DNA from: Lepeophtheirus salmonis
Taxonomy: Eukaryota; Arthropoda; Copepoda; Siphonostomatoida; Caligidae
Direction: 5' to 3'
Length of the DNA: 64,000 nucleotides
Assembly (NCBI RefSeq): GCF_016086655.4
Contig: NC_052134.2
Span: 3,596,001 to 3,660,000, forward strand
In this document: positions 1 to 12,165 of the stretch, piece after piece
Layout: each line of letters starts with the position of its first letter
Numbering within the stretch: position 1 is the stretch's first letter
Translations under genes and position numbers: made by a program
The notes under the pieces: generated by a model
Told to the model about the DNA's origin: nothing
The model's database searches: none
What the model saw: the letters and a program-made list of their open reading frames with translations, nothing else

Positions 1-380
1 CGACTGAAAAAAGTTTCGATAAAATTATCCACTTCTCAAACGTCTGATTTTCAGTAATTAAAACATGAATACAGGCTTTTGCATCAAAAATTATCGAAAT
101 TGGTGATGGCTTTGTGATATTTTGGAGTTTTATTTAGTGAATTGACATGGAATACAAAATACTAATTACAAATCAGTACTAAACTACCTTTTTTCTATCA
201 AAACATGATATTTCTTATACAAATTATACCATAACATTTTATAAAACGAGAATAATACTTTTTTTTGTTGCAACTTAAACAATGTTTCAAAGCTGTTATC
301 ATTATTTTTGAACAAGGAACGTGTGTACTCATCAACGATGGGGAGTTTCACTGATAATTTCTTGGAGAGCTATACGTGTA

Positions 381-890
381 CGGGTTGGCGAGATAAATCC
401 GAACATAATTCAAAAGTGACTTTCTAAAATTATAGACTAGATACAGATGTAAACAATACAACAACAATTATTTGTTTGACATTTATGTATTATTTTATTC
501 AATGTGACTGCCCTCAACGGCAATAACTTTCTCGATCCTGGCCCTGAAGCTCTTGCAGGTATTATCCACATCTGCAGCCGAGGTCATCGCCCACTCCTTC
601 TTCATGGTTGCCTTTAGTCTTTCCACGCTGTTGGGGTGCTTGGAGCAGTCCTCCCTCTCTAACTTTCCCTAGAAGAATTAATCCAACAGATTACAATCGA
701 AAGAGTTGTAGGGCCAGGTCTTGGGGGCCAGAAATCGTAAAAGTAAACTCTTGGTTGATCTTGAACATATGGCAAGAGACAGAGTACTGTTGCCATAAGT
801 AGGGGTCAGGGACGTTTGCCTGAACCCACGGAAGTACAGTGGACCTCAAACACTCCACATACACGAGCGAATTCGATGACAGTGGATCTT
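381..890 (-). pseudogene. Mariner transposase C-terminal fragment
   Basis: Reading the minus strand gives the last third of a mariner-type transposase in more than one frame. It includes a PWVQANVPDP-like stretch (family: PWIDxVA), then WPYNSFDCNLLD (family: WPSNSPDLNPLDYFLW), KLEREDCSKHPNSVERLKA, and a tail SFRARIEKVIAVEG ending at a stop near 480. The second half of the DDE domain is therefore recognisable, but the N-terminal helix-turn-helix and first catalytic Asp are missing. The left edge at 381 follows a TA, and its sequence CGGGTTGGCGAGATAAATCC resembles a mariner terminal repeat; no matching right end was found. It is an inactive remnant. Confidence 0.75.
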
Positions 891-1020
891 TTGGTTTACT
901 CTATGACTCCATGTGGATAATTATTATACACAAGACTGCAACCTCTTAATTGGGACACTCTGATGTAAACTCTGCAAGGATACCTGTCTTATTCTCAATT
1001 GAATTGTCTCTGGGTATAAC

Positions 1021-1165
1021 TAGGGCTTTGTAAGTCCTTGTTTGAGTTCGAGAGGAATTGAGGATCGACATTGTAGAAATTTCTGCCTATGTCTTTCGAA
1101 ATAAAGAGTAGGATTTGTGTACATTCCCTTCTTCGCCCTCTCCTAGTTACCAACAATTAATGTAA
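1021..1165 (+). repeat. Dispersed SINE-like repeat, partial copy
   Basis: Shares the core TAAGTCCTTGTT...GGAATTGAGGATCGACATT and a pyrimidine-rich ATTTGTGTACATTCCCTTCTTC tail with copies near 11.3, 11.9, 13.3 and 13.5 kb. The GGATCGACATT block resembles a Pol III B box. It is degenerate at both ends. Confidence 0.5.
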
Positions 1166-1944
1166 GAAAGCGTACTGACAACTAAACGGCTCCCCTTCCA
1201 AGTATTGTCTCTTTTATATACCGGCAAGTCATATTTTCTACAACTCTAACTATTGCTATTTACCCCATCAGCACTTACAATTAAGACTTTTATTAACAGC
1301 CCAAGAGTATTTTTGATAAAATATAATTATTATGTTACTGTTTGTCTAAGAAATAAAAATATCCAAATGTATATTGCATTAATGGATATATAATATTCCA
1401 TTTCACCTTTTCTTTTGACTCTTGACCTCTTTTAACAGATGAAATAGACGTCTTATTTTTGGGTACAACGTGTATGATTGCCATTCCGTCATATTAGTTA
1501 AAGTTCAGATAGAATATATTATTGGATTAGGAAGAGAGGAATCTCGAGTTTTTCGAGATATAGCAATTTGGAGGATCATGCAAGTAGATGGAAGGTCTCA
1601 TTATGTAGAGGAGGTTGTGAGTTTGACTCTTATAAAGTATTCCCGATGAGAGAGGTACAGAGAGTTGATCCGTGGACCAGGGATAAGACTGGAGAAGATT
1701 ATATCTCATTAAATAAAGCAATTTTTCTTCTATTTTTTTTTTTTATATTTGTCTAAAGTATATACATAAAAAATAGAATTCGCAAACTCTTAATGTAAGT
1801 ACATAATCAAAAAGGCTGTCATTTTTTTTTTTAACAATAAAAAAAAATTTAAAAGCATTAGTTGAGTCTTTCTGGCTATTATATACTATTCCCTTGCCTG
1901 GACTTTTCTGTTGTTTGATGTTGATAAAAAATCATTTTTTGAAA
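1166..1944. other. No gene recognised
   Basis: AT-rich DNA with homopolymer T and A runs. A short open stretch around 1568-1756 on the + strand ends in a poly-T tract and has no recognisable motif, so I do not call it a gene. Confidence 0.4.
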
Positions 1945-2225
1945 GTTGGAGGGTAAATCCCTCTGCAATGATGATTTGTACTTCACTGTAGCTTCCCGTT
2001 AATCTGCTGCCTTCCCACAGTATGTGGTCAGTTGTTTCTCTTGTTAAACTGCAGAAACAAACAATCTGCTCACCCCTCTTTGTAGTATTTTTTTGCCGTT
2101 TAAGAGTACCTGAAAGTACTATGTACTTAAATCATTTCTCAGGAGAGGTGACATACTTATTTTTAATGGCTTTGATGCTTTGTTGTGGAGTTTTTGGGAT
2201 TTTGCAACGGCTTAAATAAGCAATG
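1945..2225 (-). pseudogene. Possible non-LTR retrotransposon C-terminal tail relic
   Basis: On the minus strand a broken frame reads VTSPEK(stop)FKYIVLSGTL, then CEQIVCFCSLTRETTDHILWEG. This resembles the C-terminal cysteine/histidine segment that follows reverse transcriptase in many non-LTR elements (pattern CxxC...E..HI.W.C). One in-frame stop is visible and no reverse transcriptase motif remains nearby. The assignment rests on this short pattern only and could be chance. Confidence 0.35.
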
Positions 2226-4009
2226 AAATGAGTAAGTATAGGTTGTGTTAGACATCTTCTCATGTACCAGGTGGAAAATACTGATCTTGATTCTAAAAGG
2301 AAGTATTGGTAGCTCTACTAGTAAAAAATTTCCTAAGACTGACCTATAAAAGGTCAGTCTAAGCCATTGATTTACAAGAGAATGGTAAACCTTACCATTT
2401 GAATTATGTATAAAAGTAGAGCAGCTTCACTATCGTGGCATTTTTTTGATCAGTTACATTCAACCTTAAAAATAAGGAAATAAACTGAAAGTAAGCTAAG
2501 AATTGCTCGGGTGTATATCCTCATTTCTACTCTAAGTCCAACACGGACTTAAAACACTCTTTGGCATTCTATCAGTCTTTCCCTCTGTTTTAATTTTTTT
2601 TTTTTTTTTTTTTATGTATTTCCGAACGAATAATTAAAAAATCTCAGTTCAGATTGCCAACACCAAAAAATCTCCAACACATTTTCATTAATATTTATAT
2701 AACTCCAGTCGCAACTTCCCCCACACTAATAGTGATATAATATGTTAACCCGTAGTTCCCAAGCGGAGATCATTCAAGTCTTTGTGCATCGTCAAGGGCT
2801 CAGCAAGAGATTACATCAATAATAAATAAATCATTCATTTTTTTTTAAATGTTTGGGATAAAAAATACTATGGCCCTCTGCACTGATGACAAACTTGGGA
2901 ATTGCTGTTAAAGATATTAATATTTAATAGAGGTAGGGACCTGTACTTGAGACTAGCGTCTCAGCTTGTATTTAAGTCCAATCTTTGAAGATTTACTACT
3001 CGACTTGATTTCACAATCAAAGACTTAATAGGAACTTGAAAGTTATCTTATACTGAGCTCAAGAAAAGCCATAACACTACATATTGAGCCTTTACTTTAG
3101 TTATGAACTTAAAATTAGCTCAAAATATATTAGAAAACTTGAACTGAACTCGATGGAAATATTCAAGGACTTGAACTTGTGAGCAAAGACTTGAGACTCG
3201 ATTTGGACAGTTAGTATTTGTTCGTTTTCCCGTCTATGACGTTATTGCATGTCTTTCTGTATTGAACAATATATTGAGGTCACAATTGACTCTTCGTATG
3301 ACATTTTTCTGAATATTAAAAAATAATCCTTTCGACTTAAAACATGAAGATTAGTTAAAAATGTCCCCATAAATTAAAAGTTTTTTAATGATAGTTACAC
3401 TCCAGAGCAAATATAACTTTGTTTAATAAAATACTCATTTCTCTATGAAAGCAAAGTTAAAGTTATAAAGAAGAGAAGCATATACTTTCAGAACATTAGG
3501 AATAAAATATCATTCGTAACAATGGGAAAGCTGATGACAACATATGTATGTATATCAACTTCATTAAGACAGATTCCGGTCTAAAAAATTATATATAAAA
3601 AAAATATATGATTTGTTGATCTATACGAATGCAGTTTATAGAGTTTTAGTTATTTATGATTGACAGCTCTCACGTAACTTTGTGATATACATTGTAACTT
3701 TTTTATGGGGACTGGAGCAAGTAATTTCAGTATATTTTTTAAGGACAATAGACTAAAAATATTTGCAGTATGTAGAGATTCTTTAACCTAAATAATATAT
3801 CTTTAATCCTTTCAAGCCCCCAAAAGGTATTTGAAAGAATTTTTTGTTGAATATCGTTCTTTTGAGATCTTTAGAATCAAACTGATATTATTCAAATTAA
3901 TAAAAATTCAATCTCATCCTCATTATGGGACACGTATGTACCTCTGGGTGTGAAAAGAGTTTTTGATTTTTTTTTTTTTATCTATGCTCAATTTCTCATT
4001 TTTCATGTT
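2226..4009. other. No gene; ACTTG-rich degenerate stretch
   Basis: No coding region recognised. Positions about 2940-3210 are enriched in degenerate ACTTGA/GACTTGAG words (for example GGACTTGAACTTGTGAGC), looking like a decayed short tandem or simple repeat. A T-rich run lies at 2587-2613. Confidence 0.4.
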
Positions 4010-5275
4010 AGAGTACTTTTATTTCATATTCTATTTGACACAACCATTATGGATGATGCTATTACATAAAATGTAAATGTCATTTGGCATAAATAATCAA
4101 AAAAATTTACTATTCCCTTTATAAATTATTGAAAAATTTAAGAGGATTAATTTTTAGCAAAAGTTTTTATCATTTAGTTAACATAAAGGTACATCACAAG
4201 CCATTCATACAACAAAAGTTATATTTCATTTATCTTTCCTGCACAATATACGCATTTTGTTGTAAGAACACCATAAATTTGTTATTCATTATATATATTC
4301 AATTCAAGTGATTGTATTTGTATAGAGGGAGAAGTCTCATAAATTAAAAAGCTCCTTGAGGCCGTCTAGTCTCTGTTCTAAAAGTATGACAATTTTTTAC
4401 TTGACGTCATTACAAAGAACTGAAAAAAACTTCTATTGGATGTTTTTATTTTTATTTTTGTACAATAAAAAATGTCCGATCAACAAGAAAAACGGCAGAA
4501 GGTGTTGCGATCTACTCCGCGCAGAAGTAAATCTCCGACAAGAAGATCTTCACAGTAGACGCTGTTTTGAACAGAATAAATGATTGCTTCTTGGCAGAAA
4601 TGATCAGCTCAGATCGAGAGAACCTTTGGGGCCAAAGTCTTGGTCCTTGGCGTCGTCGCATCTGACATCAGCAAGATGCGTCCCTACTTCTTCAAGGCCA
4701 ACGAGAAAGTCTACACGGACGACGTCCACTAGAAAGTCCTCAAGTACCATGTACTTCCATGGTTGAAGAGCACGTTCCCCAGGGAAAACTATGTGTTTAC
4801 CCAAGACGACAACTCGGCACACACATCCAAGAAGGTGCAGCATTTCTGCAGGAAGAACATGACTGCCTGCTGGCTGGAAGACTTTCGTCCTCACCCCATG
4901 TGAACCCCCTACACTTTGCTTCTTGGTGCGTCTTAGATGGCAAGAAAAACAAGACTTATCACCCAAATGTCGATGCCCTGAAGGCTGTGGTCACGGAGGA
5001 GTTGAGCAACTTGTCCTCGGACTTCATTGAGGTTGGCTGTGTTTTTGTTCGTCCCCGTATTGACACCATCATTCAGAATGGAGAGGGAAATATCGAATAA
5101 AAAGTGTAGTATATTGTTGAATAACTAACTTTTGCTCAAAATAAAGATATGTAGAAGTGAAAACGGTTTTTTAAAATTTTCCCATTTTTGAGTACTCTCC
5201 CTGTGTAATAATCAGCAAATCAAATGGAATTACGAAGAAGAAATCTATTATATACCAGTTGATACTTAAAAAAGC
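4010..5275 (+). repeat. Duplicated segment (copy 1), interrupted by a mariner
   Basis: 4010-4320 and 5209-5275 align by eye, in order and orientation, with 44430-44870. Shared landmarks are AATTATTGAAAAATT, TTGGCATAAA, ACAACAAAAGTTAT and CAGCAAA..AAATG.ATTAC. Copy 2 lacks the transposon at 4323-5206, so it serves as an approximate empty site. The nature of the duplicated unit is unknown: an older repeat or a segmental duplication. Confidence 0.55.
4323..5206 (+). mobile_element. Internally deleted mariner-like element
   Basis: An 884-bp element flanked by TA with imperfect terminal inverted repeats (left TAGAGGGAGAAGTCTCA; right, reverse-complemented, CACAGGGAGAGTACTCA). After an ATG at 4472 the reading passes abruptly into the catalytic domain: ISDKKIFTVDAVLNRINDC (family FSDEKIFTVDxVxNRRND), then VLGVVASDISKM, a stop after TDDVH, FTQDDNSAHTSKK (second catalytic Asp block) and, in another frame, VNPLHFASW and HPNVDALKA. 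The DNA-binding N-terminus is deleted, and there are at least two stops and a frameshift. It cannot make transposase but keeps both ends. Confidence 0.85.
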
Positions 5276-6585
5276 ATATATTTATTTAACAGATCATTAT
5301 AGTAGCTTTCTAAATATTCAAAACTCCCTTTTAATTAATTATTAATAATGTATGTAAATATAATTTCACAAATCTACTATCAAATAAAAAATATAAAAAA
5401 TTGATTCAAGAATATGTGCATTAACCAATATTAAATTTATGGGATATTGGTGTACCCATGGTACAAAAGGGGGTCTTTAGTACACAACTTACACTAACAT
5501 TGATATATATGTACACCACAAAAATTAGCTCATTTGAATAAATTTATACTAACATTTGTGACGTGTCATCATAAAAGTAGGCTTGGATCAAAAATTATAA
5601 AATGAAGAAAATATGATTTTCTTGTTCTAGATATTTTACAACATAAGAGAGGATTATTATGTACCCTTATATCAGCAAAATATTATATACACTACGACGT
5701 TATCATAAGTAAATCTTTGAGTTTATCAACTAATGATGTTCTTTCTCTAAAATTTTAGACTTAAAAATTGCGGGTTTTTGGCTTAAGCTAATATATTTCT
5801 TGTTTAACATTGTATATATAATTTTGGTAACACGTAAGAAAGAAGTTAATTCGGATATGATTATCTATTTGTTTAATAAAATCAAAATTTATTTCATTTT
5901 TAATTAGCTAACATTTGGTTTTTTGTTACACAAATTCTCTACAATTTTTGTTCATTCACGTCCACAAAGTTTGAAATAACTCCAATTGAATTCCAGAGAT
6001 TTAAAGGAACAAAAAGAAGATATTTATTGCAATATTTGCCTCTTTTGTGTTTTTACTTTAAAAATATTTTGTCAATAAAGCAAAATGTGTCTGTCTACGG
6101 AGGACACATTTTTGAGTGCCTGCTTAATTTCTTATAACTGTGTGACTACTTGATCTACAAAATAACAAGGTAGCAACGATTGTGTGTATTTAAATTGAAT
6201 ACATAATGAATTTGGGTTACAAAGGCGTTGTACTTATTTTTATAGTTTAACTCCTTCTAATCAATATGTGGCAGAGATGCAATGAACTGAGAAGAAGAAG
6301 GGTTGAAGAGAAGACATCGCTATTTTATTTTAGTGCCAGATGTCGTGCAAATAATATAATATTGCAAATACTATTAGTTAGGGAAAAAGCATCTTAAAGC
6401 AAAAAGAATATCATATTATAGGATATTATGAATGTGACTCTTGTTCTTTTATCCAAGTTATTATGTAAGTCATTTCCAATGTTAGTATCATCATAACCAT
6501 ACTTGTTTATATTGTAATTAGGAATGTAAAGGTAAACACCTTGTCTGTATTGTTTAATACTATTTATTAGTGTTTAGACTAGGCC
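5276..6585. other. No gene recognised
   Basis: AT-rich intergenic DNA. Several short open stretches exist but none has a protein motif, a start context or splice signals that I would defend. Confidence 0.4.
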
Positions 6586-6589
6586 CAGC

Positions 6590-6834
6590 ACCTAATTATT
6601 TTTCCGTTTCGATCTTATGTGATTTTTTAAAGACCGATTTTTCGGTCCAGACTGCGGTTTCAGGTCATTGACCGATTTTTTTCAGTCTCACTTTTTGGAC
6701 CGATTTTTTTTTCGGTTTCAATTTATGGACCAATTTTTTTCGGTCCTATATTTTATGAGAATATTTATATGAGACCGGTTCATACCGGTCTTTTTGTTGG
6801 AACAAATTAGTTCGGTCCAACAAAAAATATAGCA
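6590..6834. repeat. GGTC/ACCGATTTTT degenerate repeat, possible hAT-type MITE core
   Basis: The sequence repeats GACCGATTTTT..CGGT four to five times (for example TTTTTGGACCGATTTTTTTT) and contains the palindrome GAGACCGGTTCATACCGGTCT near 6773. A related block with ACCGAGACCGATAAAGCTGAACC lies at 24090-24180. Such CGGTCC-rich blocks are typical of decayed short non-autonomous elements; the ends were not defined. Confidence 0.45.
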
Positions 6835-6975
6835 ATCTCAGACCACCCTAGGATTTCCAGAGCGAATCCCAACACTAGTATTAACCTTTTTTGATAAATA
6901 TACTGATCTCAGACTAGTCTAGGATTTCCAAGAGCAAACCCCAATATTAGTATTTACCTTTTTGATCAAATATAC
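6835..6975. repeat. Two-copy tandem repeat, about 70-bp unit
   Basis: The unit ATCTCAGACCACCCTAGGAT... starting at 6835 recurs at 6905 as ATCTCAGACTAGTCTAGGAT..., with matching AGAGC.AA.CCCAA.A.TAGTATT and TTTTTGAT.AAATATAC. Divergence is around 15% by eye. Confidence 0.7.
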
Positions 6976-9317
6976 GTAATGCTTAGTAATCATACCCATA
7001 CAGAAATATAAAATAAATTTGTATTTGTTTAATTTTTTTTGTTGTTCAAAAAATCTTAAACCACTATGGACTCTTGTATTTTCCCCATAGAAAAATATTT
7101 TTTTTATATATATATGACTACTTTTAATGACTTAAATAGATTAAAAATGATTCCACGTAAAAGAGGGATGCAAATATAACTTTTGGTACCACAACCTCTG
7201 ATTTCGTCAAAGTTTTAATAAAATATTTATATAGCATTTATACAAAATTGTCAGCTTTAAAATTCCAAGTATTTATGTACTTTTAAAGCTACAAGAGCTC
7301 AAAACTAATAGATATAATTTACTGAATCTATTATATAGTTTCCCATAAAACTGTCCAACTATATGTACATTTGATTGTGACACTCAACATAACAGTAAAT
7401 TATATTAATTTGGCCATTTCCAATCAAATTTAGAACTGAGCTTTCATACTTATTTGATTCAATATGAAGCTCAGTACCGTGTTTCTGTTCGTTTAAGTAT
7501 CTGATATAGTTCGTTGGGCTAAAAAAATGAAATTTAAAAAAAAGGATTATATTATAACTTAAAGAAAGAAACTTGAAATAATATTTTTAAATTTAGTATC
7601 ATAACTTTAAAATTGAAAAGCCTCTAAATCCTTGAGAAATAGATAATTTTGTTTTTCAAAAAAATCATTTTAAAATGACTTTTGAAGACTAAATCTTTCA
7701 AAACATTACTTTTTTATCAATACACAACAGAATATTAAGTTAACAGATTACCCTAAAAATTGAATACCCCAGTACATGCACTAAGATAAAAATTAGAAGG
7801 CCTTGTTTGTGAACTTTGGCCTTTATGTTATCTTAAAATTATACTTATAAATTTAAAATATAATAAGAGTATTGCTTTAAGTATAAAAAGGCTTTAATGA
7901 TCAGAACATAAGCAGATTGTTTCTTATTAGTTTGAAAAAGTTAAATAAACCACACATTCCTGTTTAAAAAAGTAGTTTTTGGGGGTAGGAGGGGATTCTA
8001 AAAATGACTGGTTGATGACGTCATGTCTGCTTCAAAATTCTGAACATTGGCACAATAACGGCGTATGAACGTAAATCTGTTGTATAAATCAGTATAGGGA
8101 TCCCTAAATTTAGATAAAAATAGAAAGCAAAAAAATTATTCCAAAAAAATCATTTGAATATTTAAAACGATTAAATATTAGTCTTGTGTTTGATATCCTC
8201 TTTGGACACAAATATCGTTCCAAATTGGTCTTAAAAAAATTATTTTAGGCATAATCGAATAAATTCGGTCTTGAACTGAGTCTCAACACTAATAATGAAC
8301 CAAAATATGCTTTCTAAATTGAAATATTATTTTGCTTCTTATTCGCTTATTTTTCATAAAATATTTAATTAGTTTACCATTCTGAACCATTATTATACAA
8401 AATGAAAAGACTCATTTTATATCCAAGAAATAATAATCATTATAATGAGTTATATCATCTTTAATATGCCATCTTCAAAAGAAGAGGAGTCTACTGTTGT
8501 TGCTCTTAGATCCCTTCATTATGAGCATCTGGGTTTTTTATTAATATTATAATATTCATGAAGAAAAAGAGGCCATTAATATATATATTTGTAATCTCAA
8601 GTCATAATGCCTGCGTTAAAAACTATATTTTTAATAGTTTATATAAAAAATGACTATAAACGAGTGAAGTTAACATGTCTAATAAGTAATTAGCTTTGCC
8701 AAATGATTCATCATTATTTGGATGTGTGTAATGTTGATTTTTTGATGGAAGGGGAAACAGGTATTGCTCTTTTGCAGAAAAATATTTTTTAATTAAGTAT
8801 ATTCATTAATGATCGTTATATAAGCATAGTAGTTCGAACCTTTAACATAATATTAGGCAAGAGTAGTTATTTCTACTTCGTTTTTATCCATAATGTATCA
8901 GAAGTAGAGCCTGGGGCTTTTAGTGAGGCAAACTCCAGAGAAGATACTGGGATGTAATCAAAGGTCTAATCATAGGACAACACGAGAAAATGGGAGACAT
9001 AAGAGATGAAAAATTGTAAAGCATAGTACAGTTGGAGCAATTTGGAATCTTAAAAGAAAGATGAGGACGATGGTTTTTACCTTTTCATGAACTTGTTTCT
9101 TTGAACAAAGAGTGCGAAAGAGTCATGGATTCGTGTCCCCTAAGTGAATACAAAGTATTTTCGAATATGAATACTATTATTTGAGTAGATGATAATTAAT
9201 TGATAGCAGAGAAGTAATTAGCACTTCTTTCATTCAAGTTGCTGTCGTGTTTGTTTATTTTTTGACTTATTTAAAATACTACAACAGTAAAGGTTCGTAC
9301 CATATGCTACTTTTTCC
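6976..9317. other. No gene recognised
   Basis: AT-rich DNA without supported coding regions. A TGACGTCA palindrome occurs at about 8020 inside a slightly GC-richer patch (7975-8110) that may be part of an undefined repeat. Confidence 0.35.
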
Positions 9318-9415
9318 CTTCATCTCATGGCTGGTCTCCTCCAAACATTCTTCAAATTGTCAGGGTGGCCATATTAATTTCAGTATCTTTCTTTTAGTAT
9401 GCCAATGGGTAGTAT
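9318..9415 (+). repeat. 3' tail of the SINE-like repeat
   Basis: CTCCTCCAAACATTCTTCAA followed by ATTGTCAGGGTGGCCATATTAATTT matches the 3' portion of the copies at 11.3 and 11.9 kb (ACATTCTTCAAATTGTCAGGG; CAAATTGTCAGGGTGAACAT minor variants). The 5' core is not clear here. Confidence 0.5.
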
Positions 9416-11289
9416 TGTTTTCATCTTGGTAATAATTATCGAAGGACATTTTATAGAAAAGAGCAATCCTTCATATTTACTGTTTTTATAAATTGTCTTC
9501 ATATATCATATAATGGCGGTTTTTTAGGAAAATATATTTCTTTCTATTTTTAAAATGCTTTTTTCAACAAACCATTTTTTTATTTTTAATATTACTTTAT
9601 ACAACTCTTAGTCTTTCAAATGATTATATAATATTATAATGATTGCAAGGCCCTCAATCAAGCCAATCAATCAACCCTGCTTCTTGACTGAATAGACCAC
9701 GAATATTGATAGTGCCTACAAATTTAGGCGAGAAATAGACCCCTTACCCCCAATCTTCCACAACTATTGCATCATAGCATAATTTTTGTAACCAAATAAT
9801 TTTGTATCTAATAATAGTGATGGGTCCGGATATATACTTGTACTCGGAACATAAATGTAAAAGATACCCATATATATTACTTGTCAAAACGGGAACTTGT
9901 TTTTATCTGGGGATTTATCAAATATCTAAATTACTATTAACAGGTAATTTCGAATATTCCCATTTTTTATAAGTTATTCTGTACAATAATGACTGATCAA
10001 ACGAAGTAGTTTATAGCGATTTGTGACGTCATCATCTTCCTTAAGAACCTGCCCAGAAATGCTGATGATTACATCACAAAAAATGGCCGCTTGTTTTGGT
10101 TTTCAATGGTTCAAAAATTAAAAGGATTAAATCTCTTTTTTTTCCACAAAAACACTTTAATTCGTTTTTTAACATAAAAAATAATTAAATCAATTTTCTA
10201 GGAAAATAAAATATCAACAATAATCGACCCTTTGAGTCAATTTATAATTACTAGAATACTGTCTGAAATCTGCTGAAATATGGATAGAGCCCTATATTTC
10301 ATACCCTTCTAATGAATGTGTCGTTTTAAATCCACTCTTCTCCATTTATTGACATATCAAAACCCTTTTGTATTATATCAGAAAGGAGCTATAGATATTT
10401 AAACGTTGCATTCCCGAGTACATTAATAGTATAAGTGCATGTTTAACTGTTTGATTTATGAGAGAATAAATCTTTCAACAACTTGACGAAAGTAAATATA
10501 TATTTAACATACATATTTAGATATATTTACTAATAAAAAAACTGGTAAACTATACATTTTCGATTTTGAATAGATGTTTGATTACATCTACATGGATATA
10601 AATTAATTAACATGTAAATGTCGTCTATTACCACGAGATGAACCCTTTGTTACTTCACTTCAAAGCCTTACGTGAGTACTTCTCAGGGGTTTTTAGATAC
10701 TCCATTATTAAGATAATATTTGATGAGTATATAACTCTATTTGCTCATAGTAGTAGAGTGAATATTTTTGCACTGGTTCCGGTCCCTATATAAGGTATCA
10801 GTAATTGTTACTTTTTGACTAAAAATATAAAACAAAATATCGTTAAGGGCAATTTACACAGGCGAGACCAGGATTTTTGTTTGAGGTGCCGGCTTGCTAT
10901 GAAATTTGTTGATTTTTTTATATAAAAGAACCTCTTTAAACACTTTTTTTATATTAAAGACAACTTTGTGTGCGATGGTGAGAAATGGAGAGTGTCAGCA
11001 ATTTGAGAATTACGTCACCGACGGGCCAATTTTGTTAATGACATAATGGAGCTACAGGTACCAGTTTTAATAACAGTTTAGTATACAACCGTCTCATATC
11101 CGTCAGTACCTAAGTAACAATATGATAACTAGTGATGTAAATCGTGTGAATTTTTCAACTGACTCATTTTTTTGGAATTGGTGATCTGAAGATTGAATTT
11201 TCTTTTCCTTCGCATTTCGCATTATTATTTAATTCATGACGACCCGTGAACTTCCTTAACTATATATATATTAAATTAAATTCAAAACC
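9416..11289. other. No gene recognised
   Basis: AT-rich DNA. A TGACGTCA palindrome at about 10022 and a GC-richer patch at 10850-11050 (CAGGCGAGACCAGG...GGTGCCGG) suggest further unclassified repeats, but no ends or coding content could be defined. Confidence 0.35.
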
Positions 11290-11530
11290 TGGTTGAACAT
11301 CCATGTGTGCTCATAAAGGACGGAGAGTAACCTTGAAGATTTGTTGAAGAGTTATAATTCTAAGTCTTCGTTGGACACAGAGTATAATTGGGGATCGACA
11401 TCGGATTAATTCTTACCAATGCCCCCTCATCCTTTGTCGCAGCTGATTGTAGTTGATCTTACCCAAAACATTCTTCAAATTGTCAGGGTTATAATGTTGA
11501 TTTTCGGGGGGTTAACATGCCCAATATCCA
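11290..11530 (+). repeat. SINE-like repeat copy
   Basis: Contains TGTGTGCTCATAAAGGACG at the 5' side, core TAAGTCTTCGTTGGACACAG, GGGGATCGACATCGGATTAA (B-box-like), CAGCTGAT, and tail ACATTCTTCAAATTGTCAGG. Together with the 11.9 kb copy it defines a unit of about 240-290 bp. Confidence 0.6.
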
Positions 11531-11877
11531 TATTATACACAACTTTCATCACTAATAATAACTATAAGCGTCAATGGACTAATTGAAAAAAATTTACAAT
11601 CATATTTTATAGCTACTAGTTCATAATCTAAAACACTTGTAGACTGTAGAGGATAAATTATTTCTTAGTTAATAAATTATTATTTAAAAAAGACTCGTTT
11701 TATACTGAGCAAAGTGGGGTTAGCACATCCAGAGAGGTGTATAAAATATGCCCTAAAAAGCGGGAGCGGTTTTCTAGTTGGTAATCTGAACATTTTTTTA
11801 TTTTATTTATTTTACTACGCTGGTGTCATTGTTTGATAATTATTGAAGACAGAACATCTAAAATTAAAGTAATAGGT

Positions 11878-12165
11878 AATGTGTGTGCTCATGAAAGACG
11901 TAGAATAATAATAAGGGCTGGCTTGGAGGTTTTAAGCGTAAGTCCCTTGTTGGACTCTGATTAGAATTGAGGATCGACATTGGATTAATTCCAACCTTGC
12001 TTTAAACAGAGTGAGATTGTTTATTTATTTTCTTCCTCTCACGTCTACTTGCAGCTGATCAAATAGAATGTCATTAAATCTTAGCTCATCTCCTCCCAAA
12101 CAGTCACAAAATTGTCAGGGTGAACATGTTAATTTTATTTTTATTTTACATACCAACGGGACATA
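11878..12165 (+). repeat. SINE-like repeat, best-preserved copy
   Basis: Runs from GTGTGTGCTCATGAAAGACG through GGGCTGGCTTGGAGG (A-box-like), AAGTCCCTTGTTGGACTCTG, GAGGATCGACATTGGATTAA (B-box-like), a TTATTTATTTTCTTCCTCTC pyrimidine tract, CAGCTGATCAAAT, and ATTGTCAGGGTGAACATG. The spacing of the A- and B-box-like words (about 50 bp) is compatible with a tRNA-derived head, but this has not been tested against tRNA models. Confidence 0.6.

Noticed and set aside
4604..4966. 120-codon minus-strand frame inside the 4.3-kb mariner
   Set aside because: Antisense of the transposase catalytic region, which reads sensibly only on the + strand.
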